NCBI GenBank assembly: GCA_002501085.1
Contig: DLRL01000079.1
Span: 1 to 35,640, forward strand
DNA length: 35,640 bases
Source of the DNA: Gemmatimonadales bacterium UBA7889
GTDB taxonomy: Bacteria; Gemmatimonadota; Gemmatimonadetes; Longimicrobiales; Gaopeijiaceae
Direction: 5' to 3'
In this document: piece by piece, positions 7,647 to 16,957 of the stretch
Layout of the letters: each line of letters opens with the position of its first letter
Numbering within the stretch: position 1 is the first letter of the stretch
The notes under the pieces: generated by a model
Databases searched by the model: none
What the model was told of the DNA's origin: nothing
What the model saw: only the letters and a program-made list of their open reading frames with translations
Translations under genes and position numbers: made by a program

Positions 7647-8728
7647 AGAACTCAGACACTGGGAAGCGAGGAGTGTTATCTCTTTCTCTTATAGCCGCAC
7701 TTGCAGTTAGTGGATGTGGAACTGCTGAGGCAGGTGGAATAGATGGAACAGATTCCGAGGAATTTGTTCGTATCATCAATGTCGAGGTATCGCGGGTTGA
7801 GACCGAGAAATTCGTAGAAGAGATCAGGTTGACAGCTGCAGTCGTGGCCAATCAAGACGTGATGGTCTCGGCTGAAGAAAGCGGAGTGATCCGAGAAATT
7901 TTCGTTGATAAAGGGGCGCAAGTTGAAAATGGCGCGCCACTTGCCAAGATCGATGCTCGTATACTCACAGCACAAGTGGAGCAGGCTCGCGCTGTCGCGG
8001 AGCTAGCGGGACAGACTTGGGAGCGACGCAAGCGGTTATGGGAAGAAGACCGGATAGGCTCTGAGATCACTTATCTAGAGGCTCAGTTTGGTGCGGAGCA
8101 AAGCATGGCTGCACTCAAGGGACTTGAGGAACGACTAGCTCGAACAACGATTCGGGCCCCGTTCTCAGGGGTTTGGGATGAACGCCACGTAGAAATCGGA
8201 TCGATGGTAGCCCCGGGACAATCAGTGGGACGGCTCATTGATCTGGATCCGGTGCGGGTGGTCGCAGGTGTGCCTGAAAGATACGTCCCGGACGTTTGGG
8301 TCGGTGCGGAAGCAACCCTCGCTTTTGACGTGTTCGCTGGGGAGCAATTTACTGCTCCGATCCGTTATGTGGGCTCTAGCGTAAACCCTCGAAATCGGAC
8401 GTTTCCAATTGAGGTCATGGTGCCCAATCCCAGTAGACGTATTAAGCCTGAGATGGTCGCCAATATGGCGGTAACTCGCCAGGAAGTTGAAGAGGCAATT
8501 GTCGTGCCCCAAGACGTGCTCGTGCGAGTTGAGGATGGTTACGTCGTGTTTGTAATAGCTGAGCGAAGTGAGGGAACAGTGGCTGAAGTCCGCTCAATTA
8601 TTCTAGGACCGACTCGCCGTAACCTTGTAGTCATCGAATCAGGTATTGCCCCCGGGGAACAGTTGATCGTTGTAGGTCACAAATCTGTAGCAGACGGTGA
8701 CAGGGTGAACATTGTCGGAGGGAGGTAG
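7643..8728 (+). CDS. RND efflux periplasmic adaptor (membrane fusion protein), lipoprotein
   Basis: This 361-residue protein starts with a signal sequence ending in the lipobox-like VSGC (Cys25), so it is anchored by lipid to the inner membrane. It has the adaptor order: a lipoyl/barrel-sandwich half with VSAEESGVIREIFVDKG (from about residue 73), a short alpha-hairpin (QARAVAELAGQTWERRKRLW), then the second lipoyl half (ARTTIRAPFSGVWDERHVEI). The beta-barrel and membrane-proximal domains follow. It links the RND pump to the TolC channel. Its ATG overlaps the stop of the channel gene. A purine-rich GGAGGGAGG at its 3' end (8717-8725) serves the following pump gene. Confidence 0.93.
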   Translation: MKNSDTGKRGVLSLSLIAALAVSGCGTAEAGGIDGTDSEEFVRIINVEVSRVETEKFVEEIRLTAAVVANQDVMVSAEESGVIREIFVDKGAQVENGAPLAKIDARILTAQVEQARAVAELAGQTWERRKRLWEEDRIGSEITYLEAQFGAEQSMAALKGLEERLARTTIRAPFSGVWDERHVEIGSMVAPGQSVGRLIDLDPVRVVAGVPERYVPDVWVGAEATLAFDVFAGEQFTAPIRYVGSSVNPRNRTFPIEVMVPNPSRRIKPEMVANMAVTRQEVEEAIVVPQDVLVRVEDGYVVFVIAERSEGTVAEVRSIILGPTRRNLVVIESGIAPGEQLIVVGHKSVADGDRVNIVGGR

Positions 8729-8735
8729 TAGAGGC

Positions 8736-11700
8736 GTGCGTGAAGACAAGAAACCCCATCAAAAAACGGGAGTGAATGAACCCGATGTGCGTAGATCGGG
8801 ATCTAACTTCTTAGCACGATACAAGGAGTTCTTCCCAACGAGCTTTGCGATCGAGCACAGAACCTCTGTTGTCATATTGTTGATGATCATTGGTGTCATG
8901 GGTGCCTTATCGTATCAGGCAACTCCCAAAGAGTCTTTCCCGCAGATTCCGATATCGATGCTTGCTGTCAATACAGTCTACAGTGGTGTGTCCCCGGGTG
9001 ACGTCGAAAGTCAAGTGACTCGAGTGTTGGAGGAAGAGCTTTCCACCATCAGTGAACTAAAAGAATTAACGTCCACATCAGTAGAAGGTTATTCAAGCAT
9101 AGTGGCAGAATTTGAGGCGTCTATCGATCTGGATGACGCGCTACAAAAGGTTAGAGAGAAAGTGGATCTGGCGAAGTCAGATTTGCCTCAGGACGCTGAA
9201 GAACCTTCGATCCTTGAGTTCAGTTTTTCAGAAATGCCGGTTATGCAGGTCAACTTGGCTGGCGAATATGGACTGGTGCGCTTGAAGGAATTAGCTGAGG
9301 AACTTCAGGATCGACTAGAAGCACTACCGCCGGTTCTACGAGCGGATCTCCGCGGTGGGTTGGAACGAGAAGTTAAGGTGGATGTCGACCTTGGAAAACT
9401 GCAATTCTATGGCATCGCGCTCAGCGATGTAATCGACGCGATCCGGAATGAGAACGTAAATATTCCAGGCGGCTCCATAGATGTTGGTGATACTAAATAC
9501 CTGATACGTGTAGACGGGGAGTTCGATGAGCCCACTCTAATAGAGGACATCGTCGTCCTTATTGAGGAAGGGCGACCGATCTACGTGAGGGATGTGGCAA
9601 CCGTAGATTTCGGTTTTGCGGAGAGAGAGAATTTCGCTCGCATGGATGGTGTCGCAGTCATCACTCTTGATGTTATCAAACGGTCCGGTGAGAACATCAT
9701 CGAAACGGCTGAAGGAGTGAAAGCTGAGGTCGCAGCGATGGAATCACTCTTTCCACCGACGACCAAGGTCACACTTACGTCGGATATGTCCAACGAAATC
9801 GATCAGATGGTGTCCAGCCTTGAAAACAATATTGTCTCCGGGCTCATTTTGATCGTAGCCATACTTCTTTTCTTCCTTGGTGCAGGGACTTCGGTATTCG
9901 TCGCGATCTCAATTCCTGCGTCAATGTTCCTTTCGTTCATGGTGCTCAATATCCTGGGCATTTCGATGAACATGATTGTGCTCTTTAGCTTGATTCTTGC
10001 CCTGGGTATGCTCGTCGATAACGCGATCGTGGTTGTCGAGAATATTTACCGATACCTGGAAGAAGGGTGGGATCGAACATTGGCTGCCAAGAAGGCGACA
10101 GGGGAGGTTGCTGGACCGATTATCGCTGCGACAGCGACCACGCTAGCAGCTTTCACACCGCTTCTGTTTTGGCCTGGCGAGATAGGTGACTTCATGGGCT
10201 ACCTCCCTAAGACACTGATCATCACACTAACCAGCTCTCTTTTTGTAGCTATAGTCATCGTCCCAACATTGAGCGCCATGTTTATGCAGCTTGATGGTGT
10301 GCCACGCAGGAGGATGCGGCGTGCTATGCATTGGACATTAATTGGTGTGACCCTGGCAACCTTACTGTTCATTTTTGTTGGTGTGAATCGGCTTTCTGCT
10401 GTGCTGCTATCAATCACGATCGTAGCTCTGTGGGCCCTCTACCGTTTCATCTTGGAACGGCTAGCCCGGCGTTTCCAGAACAACTTCCTACCGAATGTAA
10501 TGGAAGCGTATGAGCGCCAACTTCGGTGGGCGCTGTCACACCGTGCTAAGATGTTAGCTGGCACTTTCGTTGTCTTCCTAGCAACTGGCGTGGGTTACGG
10601 GTTATTCGGATTGGGCACGGAGTTCTTCCCAGAATCGATGCCTCCCGGGGAAATGGTGGTTGAGATTGAAACACCTGTTGGAACAAGGGCAGAGGTAACG
10701 GACGCATTCGTTCGTGAACTCGAACAAGAACTCAGTGGGGTCGGTGGGCGTTCAGATTGGGTGTCGGTCGTGTCGGTTACTGGAAGTGGTGGTGGTCGAG
10801 GGGGCGGGAATCCGAGAGGGGGTGGTCCAACAGGGCCGGAGGGTGGGCGTTTAAGTGTATCCTTAGTCGATTTTCAAGATCGCCAACGTGACGCCTTTGA
10901 GACTTTGGCTGAAATGCAGGCAACAGTGGGTAAGGAAATCGCTGGTGCTACGGTAACAGTCGATAAAATAGTGGAGGGTCCGCCCCAGGGATTACCGGTA
11001 AATATAGAGATCGTCGGTGAGGATTTTGATGAACTCAAGGAGTTGTCTAATGAACTACTGGGTATCCTTGAAGGTGCCCCGGTATATCCAAAGCTGGTTG
11101 GCCTAGAGAGTGACCTTGATGAAGCACGCCCAGAGCTAGCTGTAGCGATAGATCGAGAGAAGGCAGCTCTCTACGATTTGAATACTTCGAGGGTAGGGAA
11201 TGCCATTCGTGGTGCCATCAACGGTACCGAAGCGGCTAAGTATCGAACTGGTAATGACGAATACGACATCATAGTTAGGCTTGCAGACCCGTACCGGAAT
11301 GAGTTGGAGGGTCTCCGCGAACTTACGGTGATGGCAGAAGGTGGAATCCAAATCCCGCTCATATCAATGGCGACCTGGAGTGTTGAGGGTGGGGCAGGCG
11401 CGATTCGCCGAAAAAATCAGGAACGTATGGCAACGATCACGTCAGATGTGGCAGCTGGCTATACGAATAATGCGGTTATGGAAGAGGTAAAAGAAACACT
11501 GACTGAGTTTGAGAGCCGCCTTACTCCTGGGTATACCATGCGTTACACCGGTCAGTCCCAGGACCAGGATGAAGCACAAGCATTTCTGAGTGGTGCGTTC
11601 CTGACCGCCTTGATGCTGATAGGGTTCATTCTTATTAGCCAGTTCAACTCGATCGTCAAGCCCGTCATCATTCTGACTTCAGTGATTATGTCCACGATTG

Positions 11701-12248
11701 GAGTGCTCCTCGGACTTATGATATTCCGGATGCCGTTTGGGATTATCAATACGGGTGTGGGCATCATTTCGCTTGCCGGGATTGTGGTAAACAACGCAAT
11801 AATTTTAATCGACTACATTGATGTCCTACGAGAGCGCGATGGTATGGATCTTCAGGATGCACTCGTGAGGGGTGGAAAGACCCGTTTCCGGCCGGTTGTT
11901 CTTACTGCATTAACTACAGCTTTGGGTTTGGTGCCTCTTGCCATTGGATTGAACTTTGACTTCTTCGGACTCTACGGATCTCTAGACCCGGATTTTTATT
12001 GGGGAGGAGAACAGGTGGCTTGGTGGGGTTCTATGGCCGTAGCGATCATCGCGGGGATTCTATTTGCCACATTTCTCACTCTGATCTTAGTTCCGGTTAT
12101 GTACTCTCTGGTTGATGAGGTGACGAGTTTCTTGAAGCTCCATTTCCTTCATGCTGAGGAACCTGAATTGACTCAGGATGGAAGTGTATCCAAGCAAGGA
12201 CAGGTTCCACCTTTTGCTTCTCCGGACCCGGCAGGGATGCCGACTTGA
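8736..12248 (+). CDS. RND-family efflux pump permease (HAE/AcrB-like)
   Basis: I start it at GTG 8736 because GGAGGGAGG lies 10 bases upstream; an in-frame TTG at 8712 would add 8 residues. The 1170-residue protein is longer than AcrB (about 1050). It has TM1 followed by YQATPKESFPQIP, the porter domains, and TM4 with LGMLVDNAIVVVENIYR. In TM4, Asp428 is kept but the second Asp of AcrB is Asn429, as in several RND subfamilies. After TM6 there is an inserted stretch with two extra hydrophobic segments (10326-10445). Near residue 685 a Gly-rich loop interrupts the porter domain. The late GGKTRFRPVVLTALTTALG signature is present. It is a proton-driven exporter in complex with the two preceding gene products; the substrate is unknown. 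Confidence 0.93.
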   Translation: MREDKKPHQKTGVNEPDVRRSGSNFLARYKEFFPTSFAIEHRTSVVILLMIIGVMGALSYQATPKESFPQIPISMLAVNTVYSGVSPGDVESQVTRVLEEELSTISELKELTSTSVEGYSSIVAEFEASIDLDDALQKVREKVDLAKSDLPQDAEEPSILEFSFSEMPVMQVNLAGEYGLVRLKELAEELQDRLEALPPVLRADLRGGLEREVKVDVDLGKLQFYGIALSDVIDAIRNENVNIPGGSIDVGDTKYLIRVDGEFDEPTLIEDIVVLIEEGRPIYVRDVATVDFGFAERENFARMDGVAVITLDVIKRSGENIIETAEGVKAEVAAMESLFPPTTKVTLTSDMSNEIDQMVSSLENNIVSGLILIVAILLFFLGAGTSVFVAISIPASMFLSFMVLNILGISMNMIVLFSLILALGMLVDNAIVVVENIYRYLEEGWDRTLAAKKATGEVAGPIIAATATTLAAFTPLLFWPGEIGDFMGYLPKTLIITLTSSLFVAIVIVPTLSAMFMQLDGVPRRRMRRAMHWTLIGVTLATLLFIFVGVNRLSAVLLSITIVALWALYRFILERLARRFQNNFLPNVMEAYERQLRWALSHRAKMLAGTFVVFLATGVGYGLFGLGTEFFPESMPPGEMVVEIETPVGTRAEVTDAFVRELEQELSGVGGRSDWVSVVSVTGSGGGRGGGNPRGGGPTGPEGGRLSVSLVDFQDRQRDAFETLAEMQATVGKEIAGATVTVDKIVEGPPQGLPVNIEIVGEDFDELKELSNELLGILEGAPVYPKLVGLESDLDEARPELAVAIDREKAALYDLNTSRVGNAIRGAINGTEAAKYRTGNDEYDIIVRLADPYRNELEGLRELTVMAEGGIQIPLISMATWSVEGGAGAIRRKNQERMATITSDVAAGYTNNAVMEEVKETLTEFESRLTPGYTMRYTGQSQDQDEAQAFLSGAFLTALMLIGFILISQFNSIVKPVIILTSVIMSTIGVLLGLMIFRMPFGIINTGVGIISLAGIVVNNAIILIDYIDVLRERDGMDLQDALVRGGKTRFRPVVLTALTTALGLVPLAIGLNFDFFGLYGSLDPDFYWGGEQVAWWGSMAVAIIAGILFATFLTLILVPVMYSLVDEVTSFLKLHFLHAEEPELTQDGSVSKQGQVPPFASPDPAGMPT

Positions 12249-12335
12249 TAGGAGTAGGTTGCTCGATCCCACGGCGAGCTTTAGCCCGGAGTCAATACAG
12301 ATGACTTTTATGCCGTTGTTCGACTAGGGTATGAA

Positions 12336-13301
12336 GTGACTCGTTTCGCTGTGAATGTTGCACCTCTCAGGAGAAGTGTTTCCCGGGTGGTGTGGGTGAC
12401 ATCCATGGCAGCGACTTTCTCGTCCATCCCTCTTTCAGCGCAAACATCCAGGCAAGGACTTCTCAGCCTGGAGGATGGCCGGATCTTCTATGAAGTAATT
12501 GGGTCCGGTTCTCCAATAGTCGTTATTCATGGTGGACCAGGGTTGGACCATAACTACCTTCAGCCTGGCCTCGATATCCTTGCTAACCGAAATACTCTGG
12601 TGTACTACGACCAACGAGGTACAGGGCGATCTGAGGCTACACTAGCCCCGGATGTTATAAGCCTCGAAACGTTTGTAGACGATGTCGATGTTCTGAGGCA
12701 GACGCTTGAGTATGAGAAGATCACGTTGCTTTCACACTCGTTCGGAGCACTGATCGCGCTAGGCTACGCGAGCAAGTATCCGCTCAATGTGAATGGGCTT
12801 GTTCTAATGAATCCCGTAGAACCTGGTAAGAGATTTTCAGGTGCTACTGCAACTCGGCAATCTGCTGCTCAGAGTGTGCAAGATGTTACCGAAGTAGAAA
12901 GACTTATGGCTTCCGAGGGGTTCCGGGCTCAGGATCCTGCAACTGTTAGCCAAGTTTATCGTGCATCTTTCAGGAGCATGTTCCGGGACCGAGAGTTGGT
13001 CGATGAGCTAGAGTTGAACCTTTCTGTTAGGACTGCTCAGAATGGTCAGGAGGTAGCCAGACTTCTTAGGGAAGACCTAGATGCAATCGATTGGTGGGGC
13101 CGACTTCCTGAGATTGAAGTACCTACGCTAATCGTGCATGGTCGTTACGACATTCCTCCGGTAGCGATGTCGCGAGCTCTTGCAGATACGCTCCCCTTAG
13201 GTTCGCTGGCTGTGCTCGAGAGCGGACATTTTCCTTATATAGAGGACCAAGTGGGACTTGCATCTACTTTAGCAAGATTCCTAGCAGAGTTACCAAGGTG
13301 A
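12336..13301 (+). CDS. Secreted alpha/beta hydrolase, proline-iminopeptidase-like (S33)
   Basis: This 321-residue protein has an N-terminal signal peptide (basic RRSVSR, hydrophobic core, ending near Ala35). The oxyanion motif HGGPG (65-69) and YYDQRGTGRSE (90-100) are hallmarks of prolyl iminopeptidases and relatives in family S33. The nucleophile is Ser135 in SHSFG, where the usual first Gly of GxSxG is Ser. Asp272 (GRYDIPP) and His298 (SGHFPY) complete the triad. It probably releases N-terminal residues from peptides, or acts as an esterase, in the periplasm. The start is GTG 12336 with AGGGT five bases upstream. Its stop overlaps the GTG of the next small gene by 4 bases. Confidence 0.82.
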   Translation: MTRFAVNVAPLRRSVSRVVWVTSMAATFSSIPLSAQTSRQGLLSLEDGRIFYEVIGSGSPIVVIHGGPGLDHNYLQPGLDILANRNTLVYYDQRGTGRSEATLAPDVISLETFVDDVDVLRQTLEYEKITLLSHSFGALIALGYASKYPLNVNGLVLMNPVEPGKRFSGATATRQSAAQSVQDVTEVERLMASEGFRAQDPATVSQVYRASFRSMFRDRELVDELELNLSVRTAQNGQEVARLLREDLDAIDWWGRLPEIEVPTLIVHGRYDIPPVAMSRALADTLPLGSLAVLESGHFPYIEDQVGLASTLARFLAELPR

Positions 13302-13567
13302 GTAAGGGTAAAATCAGAAGGGTCATCATAGTTCTTTTAAGCTATGCTGTTGGATCAGTAATAGTTTTCCTGAGCGCATCAGTGTTATCCAGAATTTTGG
13401 CGTTGCCCGAACTCTTTCCCCGTGCATTACTTATCGGCTTGATTCTTGGAGTGCCGATTTCAATCACTGTCGCGTGGATATACCCAAACATTGGATTGAG
13501 TGGTGGCGCGCAGCCGGATGAGCACAGTGTGAACATCCCCGTTAGCGAAAGCCGTACAGAGGATTAG
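13298..13567 (+). CDS. Small two-helix membrane protein, unknown function
   Basis: This 89-residue protein has two predicted transmembrane helices (roughly residues 8-30 and 42-62), a basic N-terminus (MSKGKIRR) and a polar acidic tail. It is translationally coupled to the secreted hydrolase by a 4-base GTGA overlap. The pattern YAVGSVIVF, LALPELFPRALL, then LGVPISITVAWIYP resembles the membrane module that often precedes TPR domains in adenylate-cyclase- or kinase-associated proteins of Gemmatimonadota and relatives. Here the module stands alone. The resemblance is from memory. It could be a remnant of a larger protein or an anchor or partner for the hydrolase. Confidence 0.6.
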   Translation: MSKGKIRRVIIVLLSYAVGSVIVFLSASVLSRILALPELFPRALLIGLILGVPISITVAWIYPNIGLSGGAQPDEHSVNIPVSESRTED

Positions 13568-13640
13568 CATACGGTCAGGGCTAGTGAACGTTTAATTAAG
13601 CCCTACTCTTCTCCTTATCTGGTCTTTTCTGCGGGTGAAT

Positions 13641-13683
13641 AGTCTGCCCCGGTGTTCCTTGGAAGAGGCTGGGTAACCAGACT
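13641..13683. other. Imperfect hairpin between convergent genes
   Basis: AGTCTG (13641-13646) and CAGACT (13678-13683) are perfect complements, with an inner TTCC/GGAA pair. It sits in the 135-base gap between two convergent genes and could act as a bidirectional termination or stability structure, but neither side has a T-tract. Confidence 0.25.
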
Positions 13684-13702
13684 AGGAATCTCTCTAGCCC
13701 TA

Positions 13703-14611
13703 TTAGGGCGTGATGTCGACAGCGTAACGCGTAGTAAACGCGATGAACTTACTTACCTCCGTCATGTCATTGCCTATAAAACGGATTGTGTGAGCGTCCA
13801 CCCGATCAACGTTCGGGAGATAGGCCATAACCTCAGCTGGCAGGTAGTTCTTGAATGAGATTTCGAGCTCAATAGGGCCTTCCAAAATATAGGGCTCAAA
13901 ATCTTCTACACGGCTGAGTGCTGCTCTGACATGGTTACGGATGATCTCGTAGGCGGCTTCAGGCATCAATGTGCGGGCTGAGTGAAAACCGAGAGCCCAT
14001 TTGACTATAGCTCCTTCCATGTCCCCCACTACGCGCCGGGCTTCTTCAACGACTGCGTCGTCTCCCGAGATCATCACCACAGGGACCCCGAAATCTCCGG
14101 CAATAGCAGCGTTGATGCTGGCCTCGAGCATCTCAATTCCGTTCAACCGAATTGCTGTAAGATTGGCACTCGAAATGGTGTGTGCTCGAACTCCTTCTGT
14201 GTTCGTTGTACTGGAGTGATATCCGATGAAGATGACAGCATCAAAGGTTTCATCGATACCCTCCATCATCATTAGCGGGCGGGGCCAAGAACGGATCAGT
14301 TGGATATCATGGGGTAGTTGTTCGATGAGCAGATTCTCCCCATTCCCGTGAGAATCTGAAATCAAAATTTCGGTAGCACCCATCTCTCTAGCCGCTTCAA
14401 TAGCAGCGTTTACTTCATTGGTCATGATCTGGCGAAACCTCTGATACTCGAAACCGCTTGGCCCGAGTTGATCAGAGGTCACTGCACCAACTAATCCCTC
14501 CATGTCGGCTGAGATATAAATTTTCAGGCCATTTTCTTGGGCAACAATGGCATCTGTAGATATGAACCCCGCAAGCGCGACCAAGAGGGCAAGCATCGTG
14601 GTTTTATTCAT
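13703..14611 (-). CDS. M55-family D-aminopeptidase (DppA-like), exported
   Basis: This 302-residue protein has a cleavable signal peptide (to about Ala24). It matches peptidase family M55: Asp36 and Glu38 in SADMEG, His88 in SDSHGNG, His132 in GYHSS, a candidate nucleophile His144 in RAHT, and Glu163 in the NGIEMLEASINAA helix. Spacing is close to that of B. subtilis DppA, a decameric zinc enzyme that cleaves D-Ala-D-Ala and similar dipeptides. The signal peptide means it would act in the periplasm, unlike cytoplasmic DppA. GGAGGT precedes the ATG. It starts 12 bases after the nitronate-monooxygenase-like gene and is the last gene of a three-gene minus-strand operon. Confidence 0.9.
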   Translation of the reverse strand: MNKTTMLALLVALAGFISTDAIVAQENGLKIYISADMEGLVGAVTSDQLGPSGFEYQRFRQIMTNEVNAAIEAAREMGATEILISDSHGNGENLLIEQLPHDIQLIRSWPRPLMMMEGIDETFDAVIFIGYHSSTTNTEGVRAHTISSANLTAIRLNGIEMLEASINAAIAGDFGVPVVMISGDDAVVEEARRVVGDMEGAIVKWALGFHSARTLMPEAAYEIIRNHVRAALSRVEDFEPYILEGPIELEISFKNYLPAEVMAYLPNVDRVDAHTIRFIGNDMTEVSKFIAFTTRYAVDITP

Positions 14612-14623
14612 TTTACCTCCATA

Positions 14624-15610
14624 TCAAGGCGCTGCCGCGAGTGCATCAGCACAACGCTTTACGACTTCACGAGCTGAAAGGATTTTGTCGATTCCAGATA
14701 CTGAGCAACCAGCTTGCCAATAGTCCTTCGTGCCTTGTTCATCGAGTGAAGTACGCTTGAGTTCGAATGTAGATTTTAGGGCGTAAATCGTCCGCATAAG
14801 GTGCTTCATCCAAGTAGGACCTTGGAGCATCCAGCGCGCTAGGGGGCCTGACTTAGTTCCTCGACGCTGCACATAGGGAGTGTTGATCACGGCCACAGGG
14901 ATACCGCTGAGCCGCTCGGTTAAAACTATATCATCTTCTTCAGCGTCCAGGATGGACTGCTTATAAGGTGTACTTGCCCGACACTCAGTGGTAGCGATGA
15001 AACGCGTGCCCATTTGTACGCCAGCATATCCTAGTCGGAGCGCCTCTACGAATTGTTCCGGTGTACCGATTCCTCCAGCACACACCACGGGAAGACCCAA
15101 ATCACTGACTTCTTCCAGAAGAGGGGCTTGTGCTAGCGGCCCGGCGTGGCCACCCGCTCTCCTGTTAACCGCGATTAGGCCTTGGACACCAGAGTCCAGA
15201 GCTTTCAGCGCCCATTTGCGCTCGGTGATGTCGTGATAAACCACTCCTCCCACGGCTGATACGCGGTCAACCACCCAGCGAGGTTTGCCAAGGGATGTGA
15301 TAAAGAAACGGACACCTTCTTCAAGAGCGATGTCGATCCACTCAACATTCTTATTTTGATATCTCTTAGATGAGGCTTCAATGAGCGCGTTCATTCCAAT
15401 CGGGCGGTCAGTAATTGACTTTATTAGTCTGAGACCTTCCCTAAAATCGTGCCCATGTACATAAGTCAGTGACAACGGCTGAACCACACCAATCGCTCCT
15501 GCATCCGAGGCAGCAGCCACAAGCTCTGGGTTCGAACAGGGGTACATCGGACCACAGATGAGTGGTAGTTGAATTCCCGCTTGATGAGTTAGGGGAGTAT
15601 CATTTTTCAT
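14624..15610 (-). CDS. Nitronate monooxygenase / NAD(P)H-dependent flavin oxidoreductase family protein
   Basis: This 328-residue TIM-barrel flavoprotein belongs to the 2-nitropropane dioxygenase family (PF03060). Markers are LICGPMYPCSNPELVAAASD near the N-terminus, the NRRAGGHAG loop with the conserved His (around residue 154), the phosphate-binding VVCAGGIGTPEQFVEALRLG, and the following GVQMGTRFIATTEC. Members bind FMN and oxidise nitronates, or act as enoyl reductases; the true substrate here is not evident. It overlaps the upstream DUF4442 gene by 4 bases and precedes the D-aminopeptidase gene. The pairing with a hotdog-fold protein hints at acyl or fatty-acid substrates. Confidence 0.88.
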   Translation of the reverse strand: MKNDTPLTHQAGIQLPLICGPMYPCSNPELVAAASDAGAIGVVQPLSLTYVHGHDFREGLRLIKSITDRPIGMNALIEASSKRYQNKNVEWIDIALEEGVRFFITSLGKPRWVVDRVSAVGGVVYHDITERKWALKALDSGVQGLIAVNRRAGGHAGPLAQAPLLEEVSDLGLPVVCAGGIGTPEQFVEALRLGYAGVQMGTRFIATTECRASTPYKQSILDAEEDDIVLTERLSGIPVAVINTPYVQRRGTKSGPLARWMLQGPTWMKHLMRTIYALKSTFELKRTSLDEQGTKDYWQAGCSVSGIDKILSAREVVKRCADALAAAP

Positions 15611-16107
15611 TTAGTAGTCTGCTTTTCCGGGACGGGACCAAGTCGCCAGTGTGCGCGGACTTCAGCCACCATGTCTCCAGAGCTATCACGGATCTTCGCG
15701 TCAACCCAGTAATCCATCGGCTCATACACTTTAGGGATTTTACAAATTGCTTCTGATTCAATAGTGCCACGAGCTTTCTTCGTATAGGAAACGTCTAGGC
15801 CGACAAGAATCCCGCGAATGGATTCCGGCATTGCTCCTACCAGGGCGAGTCCGGTGGTCAGTTCTCCCAAATTCGCGAGCGCGATTGCATGAATTGACTG
15901 AAGATGGTTACGAACAGCTCGGCGTTCACGGAGTTCAACTTTCACATGGCCTGGCTCAAGAGTCAGGATTGTTGCTCCCAGTTTTCCCGTATAGGGTATT
16001 TTCCATCCCAGGATCTTGTTGAAGATCCAGCGTCCTCCGGGGAAGCGTGAAAGGCGCACCCATAGGATCTGGAGTTGCGCACCAGGAGACTCTTGAGTTC
16101 GTGCCAT
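15607..16107 (-). CDS. DUF4442 hotdog-fold (thioesterase-like) protein
   Basis: This 166-residue soluble protein contains the helix NHLQSIHAIALANLGELTTG (around residues 87-106), which fits DUF4442, a hotdog-fold family related to acyl-CoA thioesterases such as PaaI. A LEPGHVKVEL strand precedes it and VSYTKKARG and AEVRAHWRLG follow. It could hydrolyse acyl-CoA or acyl-ACP esters; no substrate can be named. It is the first gene of the minus-strand trio and overlaps the flavoprotein gene by the sequence ATGA. Confidence 0.82.
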   Translation of the reverse strand: MARTQESPGAQLQILWVRLSRFPGGRWIFNKILGWKIPYTGKLGATILTLEPGHVKVELRERRAVRNHLQSIHAIALANLGELTTGLALVGAMPESIRGILVGLDVSYTKKARGTIESEAICKIPKVYEPMDYWVDAKIRDSSGDMVAEVRAHWRLGPVPEKQTTK

Positions 16108-16238
16108 CCAGTGGAGAGTTAAGGTTCTCAGAGAAGGCGCTTATCTTCGGGGGTACGCATCGGTTCGGCAACGCGTAGACTGAAGATGAGCGTATTAGTT
16201 GATTGTGATAACGAAGCCGTTGACCTATAGGGGCTAGT

Positions 16239-16898
16239 ATGACAGAGGTGACTGAGCACCATTTAGAGGTGACCCGTACAGCACGGTACTACCGGGTGGG
16301 ACACTATGACCAGGAAGGCGAGCTTTGGTACGTGCTTCACGGATACAGACAAACAGCTGCTAGATTTCTGAGGCGTTTCACAACTTTAGCGAATGATTCG
16401 AGAATGGTTGTGGCCCCAGAGGCTCTAAATCGGTTCTATGTAGGCTCAAAACCAGGGCGCCACGGCCCCGAGTCCATCGTTGGCGCCACTTGGATGACCC
16501 GCGAAGATCGGGAGTTTGAGATCCAGGACTACGTGCGTTACCTAGATACTGTCGTGGAAGATGTCGGTCCTGCCTCTTCCACAACCGTACTTGGTTTCTC
16601 TCAGGGTGTTGCTACTGCTGTGCGATGGGTTGTTCTCGGTAGGGTTCAACCAGATCGGTTGATTTTGTGGGGAGATTATCTCCCGCCAGATTTAGACATG
16701 GAGCTAGCAAGTAGCGCCCTTACGGATATCGAACTCATCATTGTCAGGGGCAATGATGACCCCGCTCTCGATAAAGAATCTAAAATGAAAGAAGAAGAGC
16801 GGCTCCAGAGGGCCGGGATTACTTATCAGATTCTCGTTTATTCAGGTGGGCATGAGATTGATCCGCAGCCCCTGAGCCAACTTGCGACCCGGCCCTAG
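16239..16898 (+). CDS. Phospholipase/carboxylesterase-type alpha/beta hydrolase
   Basis: This 219-residue cytoplasmic hydrolase has no signal peptide. YVLHGYRQTA (31-40) is the oxyanion strand, GFSQG (Ser121) the nucleophile elbow, an Asp in RGNDDPALD (173 or 174) the acid, and His205 in YSGGHEID the base. The arrangement fits the carboxylesterase / acyl-protein-thioesterase group (Abhydrolase_2). Substrates of this group are short acyl esters; none is indicated. The gene is divergent from the DUF4442 operon across a 131-base gap in which I find no clear promoter, and convergent with the murB-like gene. Confidence 0.82.
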   Translation: MTEVTEHHLEVTRTARYYRVGHYDQEGELWYVLHGYRQTAARFLRRFTTLANDSRMVVAPEALNRFYVGSKPGRHGPESIVGATWMTREDREFEIQDYVRYLDTVVEDVGPASSTTVLGFSQGVATAVRWVVLGRVQPDRLILWGDYLPPDLDMELASSALTDIELIIVRGNDDPALDKESKMKEEERLQRAGITYQILVYSGGHEIDPQPLSQLATRP

Positions 16899-16957
16899 TG
16901 TATCTCGATAGCTTCAACGTGGGACTGGGGCGAAGAATGGGTGGAACTCTTTAGGGA

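Noticed and set aside
12261..12282. GCTCG-9-CGAGC followed by TTTA after the RND gene
   Set aside because: The stem is five pairs only with a long loop and short T stretch; too weak to call a terminator.
13697..13709. GCCCTA-T-TAGGGC palindrome at the 3' end of the D-aminopeptidase gene
   Set aside because: It overlaps the coding end and has no T-tract on either strand; probably chance.
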